A stretch of DNA of 16,081 nt from Myxococcales bacterium (GTDB lineage Bacteria > Myxococcota > Polyangia > Polyangiales > Polyangiaceae), in contig JAGQIY010001020.1 in NCBI GenBank assembly GCA_020430865.1, forward strand, positions 1 to 16,081. Direction: 5' to 3'. The notes beneath the pieces were generated by a model that did not search any database, was not told the origin of the DNA, and saw nothing but the letters and a program-made list of their open reading frames with translations. Shown piece by piece: positions 1 through 6,925 of the stretch. The stretch's first letter is position 1. Each line of letters opens with the position of its first letter. Position numbers and translations under genes: made by a program.

Positions 1-1
1 C

Positions 2-616
2 CCAGAGAGCCCGGATGAGTCGGGCGCTCGCCCGGTCTACCTGGACTACGCAGCGGCCGTGGCCACTGGCGCGAACGCGGCGCACTATCAAGCCACGCGG
101 AAATTAGCCAAGGAGCGCGAGGGGTTGCCGTCGCCACCCGTCCGAGTGCAGCTCGGCCGAGATGCAGACGTCGCTCGTTGCCTGGCGTCCGCGGAGCGCG
201 GAGATCGCGTACTCTCTCACCTCGAGCCGTTCGGGCGCGACGTGGAGCGCCAGTCGTTCATGTGCACGGCCCGGGGTGGCTTTTCGTTGCTGGTCAGCGT
301 CGAGAGCCAGCCGTGCTACTCGAACGCCTTCATCGAGCTCGTCCAGGCGCCGCGCACCGAGAAGGAGACGCTGCTCACCACCGGCGCCATCGGCGAGGTC
401 TGCGATCGCCTGCTCGCTCAGGACGTGGTCAGTGCCTTCGCGCTCACGGCGATCGACGATCATGATCTGGGTGCGGCGTTCCTGATCAATGGCTTCAAGC
501 GCAGCGGCTTCCTGCAGGGGCACCTGCTGCAGCATGGCGAGCGCAAGGACGCGTTCCTGTGGAGCCGAAAGCTCGCGCAGCCCGATGGTCCGACGGGGCG
601 CGATCAGGACTTCTGA
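2..616 (+). CDS. GNAT-like acetyltransferase domain protein, 3' part
   Basis: The frame is open from the left edge to a TGA at 614-616, so the true start probably lies outside the window; a GTG at 59 is an internal alternative. The last ~100 residues resemble the C-terminal half of a GNAT acetyltransferase: a strand with FIELVQAP, a helix ending in CDRLLAQDV, a strand with AFALTAIDDHD, then AAFLINGFKRSGFL and a closing KDAFLWSRKL. The GF-x-x-SG-x-L plus DAxLWSRKL ending is typical of GNAT motif B and the last strands. I do not recognise the N-terminal ~90 visible residues, and the acetyl-CoA pyrophosphate loop (R/Q-x-x-G-x-G/A) is not obvious. GNAT proteins transfer acyl groups from acyl-CoA to amines, but no substrate can be named here. 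No signal peptide or membrane segment is visible. The opening YLDYAA recalls class V aminotransferases, but nothing else supports that. Confidence 0.6.
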   Translation, partial: PESPDESGARPVYLDYAAAVATGANAAHYQATRKLAKEREGLPSPPVRVQLGRDADVARCLASAERGDRVLSHLEPFGRDVERQSFMCTARGGFSLLVSVESQPCYSNAFIELVQAPRTEKETLLTTGAIGEVCDRLLAQDVVSAFALTAIDDHDLGAAFLINGFKRSGFLQGHLLQHGERKDAFLWSRKLAQPDGPTGRDQDF

Positions 617-660
617 GCGCTGTAGAGCGAAGATTCGTGCCGGCCTCGCCGGACAGGATT

Positions 661-685
661 CATTCAGTGCCACCGGCACTGAATG
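661..685. repeat. Perfect 11-bp inverted repeat with 3-base loop
   Basis: CATTCAGTGCC (661-671) pairs perfectly with GGCACTGAATG (675-685) around the loop ACC. The arms are less GC-rich than their surroundings, so this is not a mere by-product of GC richness. It lies 45 bases after the stop of the upstream gene, a position that suits a transcript 3' end, but no T run follows (the next bases are GGGCAAC). It could be a Rho-dependent or RNA-stabilising 3' hairpin, a protein-binding palindrome or one copy of a dispersed repeat. Confidence 0.6.
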
Positions 686-803
686 GGGCAACAGAAGAAA
701 AGGGGAGCCACATTCGAAGATCGATCGCCGCGTGACGGCTCGAGTTGGACGTCGCCGGGGCTGAGGGGCCCCGAGGCGAGCGGTGCGAATGTGGTCGGAT
801 TCT

Positions 804-847
804 GCCCGCCCGTATGAGGGTGCGGGCGGGCGGGATCCGGATTTTTT
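804..847 (+). terminator. Possible intrinsic terminator
   Basis: GCCCGCCCG (804-812) pairs with CGGGCGGGC (823-831) around a 10-base loop. Six T residues follow at 842-847, after ten intervening bases. Only the + orientation has the T run on the correct side. The gap between stem and T run is longer than in a classical terminator, and the site is ~190 bases past the upstream stop codon, so the call is tentative. Confidence 0.35.
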
Positions 848-948
848 GGGTTTCGGGGGTGAGAGACGACGCTCGTCGACGGGGGCTGGAAGTCGGCTCG
901 TGCTTTGCCGCGCTTGCGCTGGGTGCAGCGCCTGGCTAGGCGAAGGGC

Positions 949-3462
949 GTGAAACCTCGCCCTCAACGAGCGCCCGCCGTGGCGGCGCTGGTCCTCTCCT
1001 GGCTTTCCTCGACGGCCGCGCTCGCGGCGAACGCCGTGGCACCCGCGCCGCCTGGCGGCGCGCAGCTCGTCGTCGGCTTCGATGCGTCGGGTGACCTCAA
1101 GGGACGACTGTGTCGCCGCGACCCCTGCGATCTGAGCTCGGGCCAGAGCCTCGGGTTGCCGACTGACCTCCGCGCGGCGAAGGACAAGACTCGCCTCACC
1201 ATAGTTCCGCTCGGAAAGAACGCGCACGTCGTGCACGTAGAGGTTCCCCGAGGACCGGGCCGCGCCTGGGAGGCGTTGATCGGACAACGTGGCGGAAAGC
1301 TGATCGTGGTGTTCGCCGGCGAGACCGGACCCGTACAGGGCGCCGAGGGCGAGCGCTCCGGGCCCGTCGTGAACGTCTCGGAAGCGACGAGTGATGGCTC
1401 TCGGCGCGTGGTCGTCGGGGAGATGCTCGAGAGCATGTCGCTGTGTGGGCGACCAGCGGTCCTCTCGCCAAGGCTCTTGCTGCCCAGAGACATGAAGCTC
1501 CACGCGGCGAAGGTCCAGCGGCTGACCCCTGAGGAGCGGGCATCCGCGGAGGCGCTGACGGCCAGCGTGGTCGACAGCGACGCCAAGCCGGGCCCCAGCT
1601 TGCTCAGGGCGGTCTCCGCGAGCAGCGCCGTGGGCAACCCGAGCGCGCTGACCGACGGCGATCTGGAGACCACCTGGGCCGAGAACCGTGGAGGGTCGGG
1701 GCGAGGTGAGTTCGCGCTGATGCTCGCGCCGCCCGAGGTGCCTCTGCGAGCCTTCGAGTTCGTGATCCGTCCTCCGACGCGCGAGTTGACTCAGGGCAGC
1801 GCGCCCAAGACGTTCTTCCTCGCGTTGACCAAGCAGCTGTTCAAGGTGGAGATGCCCGAGGACGCCTGGAAGTTTCCCGGAAGACGTTACCGTGTGGAAC
1901 TAAAGGACGCCGTTCAGACCGACTGCGTGGCGCTCGTCACCGATGACGCCTACGATGAGAGCAAGGCGACACAGGTCAGCTTCGCGGAGCTGGCGGCCGT
2001 GAGTGACTTCGACCCCGAGAACCTGGAGGGACTCGTCGGCGCCCTGGCCGGCGGAGGCGAACGCGCGGAGGCCGCCGGGGCGGTGCTGCGTGGCCTCGGG
2101 GCGCCGGCCTTCGCCGCCGTCAGGGAGCGCTTCAAGGACCTCGACGCTGGGGGCCGAAGGGTGGCCCTCGACGTCATCGACCACGCGCCGTGCAGGGACT
2201 CCGCGCCTGTCTACGTCGAGGCGCTGCTGTCGGAGCAGGAGGCCCAGCGTATTCACGCGGAAACGCGGATCGGACGCTGTGGTGAGGCCGCCGTGGTGCC
2301 CTTGAGCGCGGCGCTCGACGGGCCAGCTGCTGAACGTGCCGCCCAGGTGCTCGCCAGTGTGGCCCCTGCGGACGCTGTCGACGCGCTGGTGAGGCGGCTG
2401 GTTCAGCTCGCGCCGGGGGCGGCGGCGCCACCGCCAGCGCCACGGACCAAGGCCGGCATCGTGAGCTACCGGAAGCAGCGCAAGGCACAGCTGCGGAACA
2501 GCAAGCTGCGCGAGGTGTTTCGATCGGCGCTCGCGGTTGCCGCGAGCCACGCCGAGGCGCGTGCAGCGGTGAGCAAGCAGCTCGGCTCCGCGCTGCCCCA
2601 GAACGCACGCATCGATCTGCTGCGCGCGCTGGGTGGTCAGCTCGACCAACACCCCACCGCGGTGAGGAGCGTCAACGACCTGCTCGCCGAGCGACCAGGC
2701 TTTCGCACCCGCTATCTCCTGCTGGGCTCCCTCGCGGAGCTCGCCAGGACCTCCCCCGAGGCCAAGCGCAAGCTCGCGACGTGGCTGGCAAGCGACCCGA
2801 ACAAACATATCCGGGCGGAAGCGGCCCGGAGTATCGACGCGCCGGAGCTCTTCCAGCGCGAGCTGCTCGCCGCCCTTGGGGATCCCGAGGTACGTGTGCG
2901 AGAAGCGGCGGCGTCGGTGTTGACCGGTCCGCGAGCCGGCTTCGCGGAGCGCGCGCTCATCGGGCGCCTGGGTGATGATCGCTGGCCGCTGGTGCGAGCG
3001 ACGGCCGCCCGTAGCCTCGGACAGCTGCCGAAGTCTGGGCGTGTCGACGCCGCTCTGGCGGCGGCGCTGGAGGACGAGTCGGCACACGTGCGCCGACCGG
3101 TAGTGCTGGCGCTGGGGGCCCGTGGGGCGCTGCGCTACGAGAAGGGCGTCGCCGGACGGCTCGACGACCGCGACGAGCGCCCCGAGGTGCGAGCTGCGGC
3201 CGCGCTGGCGCTCGGGCGCATGTGCGCCAAGGACCAGCTGGATCTCCTCGAGTCGTTCGCGGTGAAGCTCGCGAACCCGTACTCCGACCCCGAGCTACGA
3301 CCGGTCGCAGCCGCTGCGCTGGTCTCGCTGGCGCGCTTGCACCCAGCGGACCTGAGAGAGCGTCTGGAGCCGTTCTTCAAGCCCGAGGTTGCCAAGGCCG
3401 CACGCCGCGCCGCGGAGACCGCGCTCCAGGCGCCTCCTGGATGCGGCCAGCCACACAGCTAG
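949..3462 (+). CDS. Secreted discoidin-like and HEAT-repeat protein
   Basis: 837 residues. GTG at 949 is the first possible start, because an in-frame TAG lies at 937-939; AGG-CGAAGGG just upstream serves as a weak ribosome site. Residues 1-27 form a Sec signal peptide (basic start, hydrophobic core, ALA-A cleavage), so the protein is exported. Residues ~30-170 are an unassigned beta-rich region with Cys55/Cys60. Residues ~218-350 resemble the F5/8-type-C-like 'NADase-type glycan-binding' domain: ASSAVGNPSALTDGDLETTW, then GRGEF, APKTFFLAL, VELKD and a closing VSFAEL. Residues ~355-830 are helical and HEAT-like; the clearest repeats are at 605-830, with units such as DPEVRVREAAASVL, RWPLVRATAARSLGQL and RPEVRAAAALALGRM. 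HEAT arrays bind partner proteins or assemble scaffolds, and the discoidin-like module suggests glycan binding. No catalytic residues are evident. The domain calls are from sequence patterns and the role is unknown. Confidence 0.85.
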   Translation: MKPRPQRAPAVAALVLSWLSSTAALAANAVAPAPPGGAQLVVGFDASGDLKGRLCRRDPCDLSSGQSLGLPTDLRAAKDKTRLTIVPLGKNAHVVHVEVPRGPGRAWEALIGQRGGKLIVVFAGETGPVQGAEGERSGPVVNVSEATSDGSRRVVVGEMLESMSLCGRPAVLSPRLLLPRDMKLHAAKVQRLTPEERASAEALTASVVDSDAKPGPSLLRAVSASSAVGNPSALTDGDLETTWAENRGGSGRGEFALMLAPPEVPLRAFEFVIRPPTRELTQGSAPKTFFLALTKQLFKVEMPEDAWKFPGRRYRVELKDAVQTDCVALVTDDAYDESKATQVSFAELAAVSDFDPENLEGLVGALAGGGERAEAAGAVLRGLGAPAFAAVRERFKDLDAGGRRVALDVIDHAPCRDSAPVYVEALLSEQEAQRIHAETRIGRCGEAAVVPLSAALDGPAAERAAQVLASVAPADAVDALVRRLVQLAPGAAAPPPAPRTKAGIVSYRKQRKAQLRNSKLREVFRSALAVAASHAEARAAVSKQLGSALPQNARIDLLRALGGQLDQHPTAVRSVNDLLAERPGFRTRYLLLGSLAELARTSPEAKRKLATWLASDPNKHIRAEAARSIDAPELFQRELLAALGDPEVRVREAAASVLTGPRAGFAERALIGRLGDDRWPLVRATAARSLGQLPKSGRVDAALAAALEDESAHVRRPVVLALGARGALRYEKGVAGRLDDRDERPEVRAAAALALGRMCAKDQLDLLESFAVKLANPYSDPELRPVAAAALVSLARLHPADLRERLEPFFKPEVAKAARRAAETALQAPPGCGQPHS

Positions 3463-3605
3463 TCGGATTCTGGGCGCGGAAGCCGCCGCCTGCTGTCGCC
3501 TCGTTCCCGGCGTTTCCGAGGTTTCCACCCGTGGCCTGTCCGGCGGGCGATTTGTCCCACTCACTAGGTAGCCCGGCGCGACGGGGCTAGACTAAAGCAT
3601 AGGTC

Positions 3606-4367
3606 GTGACCCACGAAGCAAGCCACACAATCGCACCCGCCGACAACGAGGGCTCCGCAACCCTCGAGCTCCTGGGCACCGCCGCCTGGGCGGCCCTGAT
3701 CGCGAGCTTGCTCGGTGCCGTGCCCGGCGCGCTCAAGGCGAGCGCCGCTGGAGCCTCCCTTCCCCTGGCCTGGCTGGCGCTGGCGGGGGGCGCCGCGCTC
3801 TTGCTGCTCCCGTTTTGCATTGCCCTGCGGATTCAACTTGGTCGGGGTGCGACGGGACGACGGCAGCTGCTGGTGTTGTGGGCGACGCTGGGTCTGAGCG
3901 CTCCGGTGCTGAGCATGCTGCTGAAGTTGCTCAAGACTGGCACGCACCACCGCCCCCTCGGCGCTGCGACGTTCGCTGGTATGGCGTTGATCGCCGTGGT
4001 CGGAGTGCTGGCGGTGGTGGGACGCCTGGGCGCCTTCGCGGCTCGAGATTCTGCCGCGGGGAAACGTGCGGGGCTCGCGCTGAAGCTCCTGGCCGCCGCT
4101 GGTGTCCTCGGGGTGCTGTATGCTGCGCTGCCGCTGCTCGGCGCGGGCAAGGGCTCCCTGCTGGCCGGGGCGGTGCTGTTTGGCGGCGCCAGTGCGCTGT
4201 GCTGGCTCGGGTTGCCGAAGGTCAGCGGCACCTTGGCGCGGATCGGTGTCGCGGTGTGCTTGCTGCTCAGCGTGCTGAGCGGCGTGCTGCTGCGCTCCAG
4301 CACGCTCCTCGAGACGCTGCAGCAGCAGGCTCCAGTCAGCCTGGGTGCCGGATGGCTCTGGGGCTGA
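3606..4367 (+). CDS. Polytopic inner-membrane protein, unknown function
   Basis: 253 residues. GTG at 3606 is the earliest start in frame (a TAG spans 3600-3602); AGG at 3601-3603 is too close to be a good ribosome site. About seven hydrophobic stretches are visible: residues ~22-42, 50-75, 86-105, 115-138, 155-178, 180-200 and 212-232, joined by short loops with scattered Arg/Lys. A loop with KTGTHHRPLG (about residues 110-119) is the most distinctive motif; similar His-Arg loops occur in uncharacterised membrane proteins, but I cannot assign a family. There is no signal-peptide cleavage site and no soluble domain. It lies 143 bases after the HEAT-repeat gene and 241 bases before the peptidase gene, on the same strand. 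The C-terminus, GAGWLWG, is abrupt, and another frame continues for 59 bases past the stop (see the small ORF at 4352). Confidence 0.75.
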   Translation: MTHEASHTIAPADNEGSATLELLGTAAWAALIASLLGAVPGALKASAAGASLPLAWLALAGGAALLLLPFCIALRIQLGRGATGRRQLLVLWATLGLSAPVLSMLLKLLKTGTHHRPLGAATFAGMALIAVVGVLAVVGRLGAFAARDSAAGKRAGLALKLLAAAGVLGVLYAALPLLGAGKGSLLAGAVLFGGASALCWLGLPKVSGTLARIGVAVCLLLSVLSGVLLRSSTLLETLQQQAPVSLGAGWLWG

Positions 4368-4426
4368 CGCGCGAGGCGCTGGCTGCCCTTGCTGAAGTTG
4401 CAGCGCGTCATGCGCTGAAAAGCTGA
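4352..4426 (+). CDS. Possible 24-residue small ORF or shifted C-terminus
   Basis: An ATG at 4352 opens a 24-codon frame that overlaps the last 16 bases of the membrane-protein gene and ends at TGA 4424-4426. The product starts MALGLTREALAALAEV and ends RHALKS, an Ala/Leu-rich amphipathic helix. There is no clear ribosome site, so translation would depend on coupling. Alternatively it is the original C-terminus of the membrane protein, displaced by a frameshift or sequencing error, or simply a chance frame. A 6-bp hairpin (CAGCGC/GCGCTG, 4401-4417) lies inside it. Confidence 0.15.
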   Translation: MALGLTREALAALAEVAARHALKS

Positions 4427-4579
4427 ACAAGCGACTCGCGTTTCGCCCCAGCGCTGCTCCCGGACGGCGCCCGACGTGGGACCCAGCCGGGCTCGAGGAG
4501 CGCCTCACCCCCTGGTCCGCGAGCCAGGACGCCGTGAGGTCCCCGCGCCTGGCGCCACCCAAGAGTGACGTGGGTCGCG
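4427..4579. other. Intergenic stretch, nothing recognised
   Basis: This is the larger part of the 241-base gap between the membrane-protein and peptidase genes. I see no coding signal, no clear terminator with a T run and no repeat. The far end runs into the promoter-like sequence at 4580-4608. Confidence 0.4.
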
Positions 4580-4608
4580 TTGACGAGGGGCAGTGGCAAA
4601 CTTAACTT
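4580..4608 (+). promoter_or_regulatory. Promoter-like sequence before peptidase gene
   Basis: TTGACG (4580-4585, five of six matches to the bacterial -35 consensus) is followed after exactly 17 bases by TAACTT (4603-4608, three of six to the -10 consensus). Transcription from it would start near 4615. That is past the TTG at 4609 and just before the in-frame GTG at 4618, so if the promoter is real the mRNA is nearly leaderless and translation starts at 4618 or later. Confidence 0.35.
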
Positions 4609-5949
4609 TTGTCATCTGTGCGCGTCGCACCTTCGCACCCCACATCGAGCGTTGCTTCGGCTCTGCGTCCACCGGCTCGCCGCTCGGCGTGGTTCGGTCG
4701 CGCCTGGCTGCGATGGCTGATGGCTCTCGCGTTGCTGCTCTCGCTTGGTTTGGGGGTGAGCAGCGTCGTCGCTGCGCCTGAAGCTGGCGCGCCGAAGGCG
4801 GTGTACACGCCACCCCACGACGCGCCCCAGGTCCCGCCAGAATTGGTCGCGGCGCGCAAGGTGCCAACGGGCTTCACGAGCTACCAAGGTGGCTGGCTAA
4901 CCATCGCCTACCCGGTGGCGATGCGGGACAAGGTCCAGCCGCTGATCGCCGAGGCGGATAGTTTCCGCAAGGTCCTGGCGAGCGCTCTCGGCAGACCGGT
5001 GCTGCTCGCCGACGAGAAGAAGTCGTCTCCGCCGGTCTGGGTGATCGTCGCGCGGTCTCCTGGAGAGATGGCGTCGCTCGCCCCGGAGGGTTACCCACCG
5101 CCAGCCTACGCATCGGGAGTCGCCTACTCATCCATCGGACTGGTGCTGCTGACCATCGATCCCGTGCACCCAGGACAGCCCCACGTGCTGGAGGAGGTGT
5201 TCCGCCATGAGCTCGCCCATGTCGCGCTGTACGACGCGGTGGGCGGCGCCCACGTACCGCGCTGGTTCAACGAGGGCTTCGCCGTACATGTCTCTGGTGA
5301 GAGCAGCCTCGCCCGCTTGCAGACGCTGTGGATGGCGACGGTGGGGAACGGTCTGATCCCGCTGTCTCGCATCGACGCTGGTTTCCCTGCGGATTCTGAC
5401 AAGGCCGCAGTGGCCTACGCGCAGAGCGCAGATATCGTGCGCTATCTGTTGCGCAGACAGGACTCCGAGCGCTTCAGCAGCCTGCTGGAGCGGGTGCGGC
5501 CAAAGGCTGGAGAGGCAGGGCAGCCCTTCGAGGCCGCGTTCAACGACGCATTCGGCACGAGCCTGGGCCAGCTGGAGTACGAGTGGCGGGCCGATGCCGC
5601 CAAGCGCTACACCTTCTGGCCGGTGCTGTTCAGTGGCGGCTTCGTGTGGGCTGGCGCGCTGGTCCTGTTCGGCCTCGCCTGGCGCCGGCGGCGCAAGCAT
5701 CATTTCGAGACGCTGGCGCGCTGGGAGCGTGAGGAGGCGGAGGAGGATCGCCGACGCGCTCTGGCTCAGAGCGCCGTGCGGGTGCACATCGTGGTGCCCG
5801 GCGCGGAGTCGAGCATCGCGCTACGAGAGATGGGCGCGGAGCCGGATATCGACGACGTGGAGGAGCGTCCCAGCGGTGAGATGGCACCTCCCAGCGAGCG
5901 CGGCGTGCCGAAGGTGCGCCACGAAGGCTCCTGGCACACGCTTCACTGA
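4609..5949 (+). CDS. Membrane-anchored HExxH zinc metallopeptidase (peptidase MA-like)
   Basis: 446 residues counted from TTG 4609; GTG 4618 gives a product three residues shorter and may be the true start. Residues ~31-56 (RRSAWFGRAWLRW before a Leu/Ala core ending SSVVAA) form a Sec signal or anchor. The catalytic motif is HELAH at 200-204, with the third zinc ligand Glu222 in FNEGFAV, 18 residues downstream. This HExxH...NEG pattern is that of gluzincins of the peptidase MA-like type, which act on peptides or proteins. A second membrane segment lies at ~337-358, followed by a strongly basic stretch (WRRRRKHH), which places the 88-residue C-terminal tail in the cytoplasm and the active site in the periplasm. 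The only obvious ribosome site, GAGGGG at 4585-4590, is too far from TTG 4609. The downstream methyltransferase gene follows after six bases, so they are probably co-transcribed. The substrate is unknown. Confidence 0.82.
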   Translation: MSSVRVAPSHPTSSVASALRPPARRSAWFGRAWLRWLMALALLLSLGLGVSSVVAAPEAGAPKAVYTPPHDAPQVPPELVAARKVPTGFTSYQGGWLTIAYPVAMRDKVQPLIAEADSFRKVLASALGRPVLLADEKKSSPPVWVIVARSPGEMASLAPEGYPPPAYASGVAYSSIGLVLLTIDPVHPGQPHVLEEVFRHELAHVALYDAVGGAHVPRWFNEGFAVHVSGESSLARLQTLWMATVGNGLIPLSRIDAGFPADSDKAAVAYAQSADIVRYLLRRQDSERFSSLLERVRPKAGEAGQPFEAAFNDAFGTSLGQLEYEWRADAAKRYTFWPVLFSGGFVWAGALVLFGLAWRRRRKHHFETLARWEREEAEEDRRRALAQSAVRVHIVVPGAESSIALREMGAEPDIDDVEERPSGEMAPPSERGVPKVRHEGSWHTLH

Positions 5950-5951
5950 GG
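5948..5951 (+). promoter_or_regulatory. Ribosome site overlapping the peptidase stop codon
   Basis: GAGG shares two bases with the TGA stop of the peptidase gene and lies four bases before the GTG at 5956. It fixes the start of the methyltransferase and implies translational coupling of the two genes. Confidence 0.55.
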
Positions 5952-5955
5952 CTCC

Positions 5956-6639
5956 GTGGCGCGCGGGTCCACAACAGAGATTGCCGCGCGGATCCGCGAG
6001 CTGACGCAGCTCAGCGCGCCTCACACCTGTCCCGAGCTGCCGATGCTGTTGGCCACCCCGGGAACGCCGCTGTGGCGAGCCTCGGAGGCAGAGCTGCTCG
6101 CCTGGGGCTGCCCGGAGCCGTACTGGGCCTTCGCGTGGCCCGGTGGTCAGGCGCTTGCTCGCGCCATCCTGGACGCACCCGCGCTGGTCGCCGGCCTCGA
6201 GGTCCTGGATTTCGGCGGTGGAGGTGGGGTGGCCAGCCTGGCCGCGCTACGGGCTGGCGCCCGGCGCGTCGTGCTGAGCGAGCTCGACCCCTGGGCGAAG
6301 ATCGCCCTGGAGCTGAACCTCGAGCTCGACTCCACACGCTCACCGGGAGATGTGGAGGTGCGTCTCGAGGATCTGATCGACCGAGACGTCGAGCAGCAGC
6401 TGATCCTGGTTGGCGACGTGCTCTACGAATCTTCGCTCGCGAAGCGGGTGCTGTCGTGGCTGAGGCGACAAGCGGCGCGCGGTGTGCGGGTTCTGATCGG
6501 CGACCCTGGGCGAGGTCACGTCAGCTTCGAGGCGATGCGCGAGCTGAGGTGCGTCCTGGCGCCGACGGACACCGGGCTCGACGGCAGCATTCTGCGCCCT
6601 CTCATCGTCCACGAGCTCGTGCCTACTTCGGGTCGCTGA
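5956..6639 (+). CDS. SAM-dependent protein methyltransferase, METTL20/ETFBKMT-like
   Basis: 227 residues, a class I (Rossmann) methyltransferase. Visible motifs are WRASEAELLAWG (40-51) and PEPYWAFAWPGGQ (53-65), a signature of the METTL20-like / 'nicotinamide N-methyltransferase-like' group; motif I VLDFGGGGG (83-91) for SAM binding; SELDPWA (108-114), the acidic residue after strand 2; GDVLYE (153-158) on strand 4; and IGDPGR (181-186). In characterised members, human ETFBKMT and a bacterial counterpart, the enzyme methylates lysines of the electron transfer flavoprotein beta subunit. That substrate is only an inference here, and no ETF gene is in the window. No export signal is visible, so it is cytoplasmic. 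It follows the peptidase gene by six bases, and its 3' end overlaps the oppositely oriented chorismate mutase gene by 17 bases. The length fits the family. Confidence 0.85.
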   Translation: MARGSTTEIAARIRELTQLSAPHTCPELPMLLATPGTPLWRASEAELLAWGCPEPYWAFAWPGGQALARAILDAPALVAGLEVLDFGGGGGVASLAALRAGARRVVLSELDPWAKIALELNLELDSTRSPGDVEVRLEDLIDRDVEQQLILVGDVLYESSLAKRVLSWLRRQAARGVRVLIGDPGRGHVSFEAMRELRCVLAPTDTGLDGSILRPLIVHELVPTSGR

Positions 6640-6925
6640 CGTGTAGCTGCTCCAGGCGCCGGCTCTCGTCGATCAGGCGCTCGAAGATGCGGCGGACGGT
6701 CTCGCGCGTGAGTGGCTCACGACAGGCCGCGCACAGCTTGTCCAGCACGTCGCGCTCGCGCGCCGGATCGTAGACTCTCAGGTTCCGAGCGCGCTTGTAG
6801 TCGCCCACCTGCAGCACCACCTCGACGCGCCTGGCGACGAGCTCCAGGATTTGACGATCCAGGCCATCGATGGCGTCTCGCAGCGCTGCCAGCTCTGGGT
6901 CCACGGGGTCCCACTCTACACTCAC
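6623..6925 (-). CDS. Chorismate mutase, AroQ class
   Basis: 100 residues. GTG at 6925-6923 overlaps the TGA of the VWA gene (GTGA), and the protein then begins MSVEWDPVDPELAALRDAID. The enzyme converts chorismate to prephenate, the branch to phenylalanine and tyrosine. All of it is one AroQ helical domain: Arg16 (LRDAID), Arg32/33, Lys44 (GDYKRA), Asp53-Arg56-Glu57 (YDPARERD) and Ser88 match the E. coli active-site residues Arg11, Arg28, Lys39, Asp48-Arg51-Glu52 and Ser84. By that alignment (done by eye) the E. coli Gln88 position is Glu92, as in the yeast enzyme. There is no signal peptide, so this is the cytoplasmic type, and no prephenate dehydratase or DAHP synthase domain is attached. 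A much longer reading is possible by running on in the same frame into the VWA gene, but that part is a shadow. The gene is translationally coupled to the VWA lipoprotein gene, an odd pairing. Confidence 0.9.
   Translation of the reverse strand: MSVEWDPVDPELAALRDAIDGLDRQILELVARRVEVVLQVGDYKRARNLRVYDPARERDVLDKLCAACREPLTRETVRRIFERLIDESRRLEQLHVSDPK

Larger units (their letters stand above)
617..948. other. Gene-free stretch with two hairpins
   Basis: I find no convincing coding sequence in these 332 bases: the short open frames have no ribosome site and give arginine-rich shadow-like translations. The stretch holds a small 5-bp hairpin (640-652), a perfect 11-bp stem-loop (661-685) and a 9-bp GC stem followed by a T run (804-847). 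It probably combines the 3' end of the upstream transcript with the leader of the HEAT-repeat gene. A promoter-like TTGCGC (914-919), 17-base gap and TAGGCG (937-942) precede the GTG at 949, but the match is poor. Confidence 0.5.

Noticed and set aside
20..70. YLDYAA near the left edge as a cysteine desulfurase start
   Set aside because: Only the short motif fits; the following sequence has no aminotransferase features and the C-terminus looks GNAT-like.
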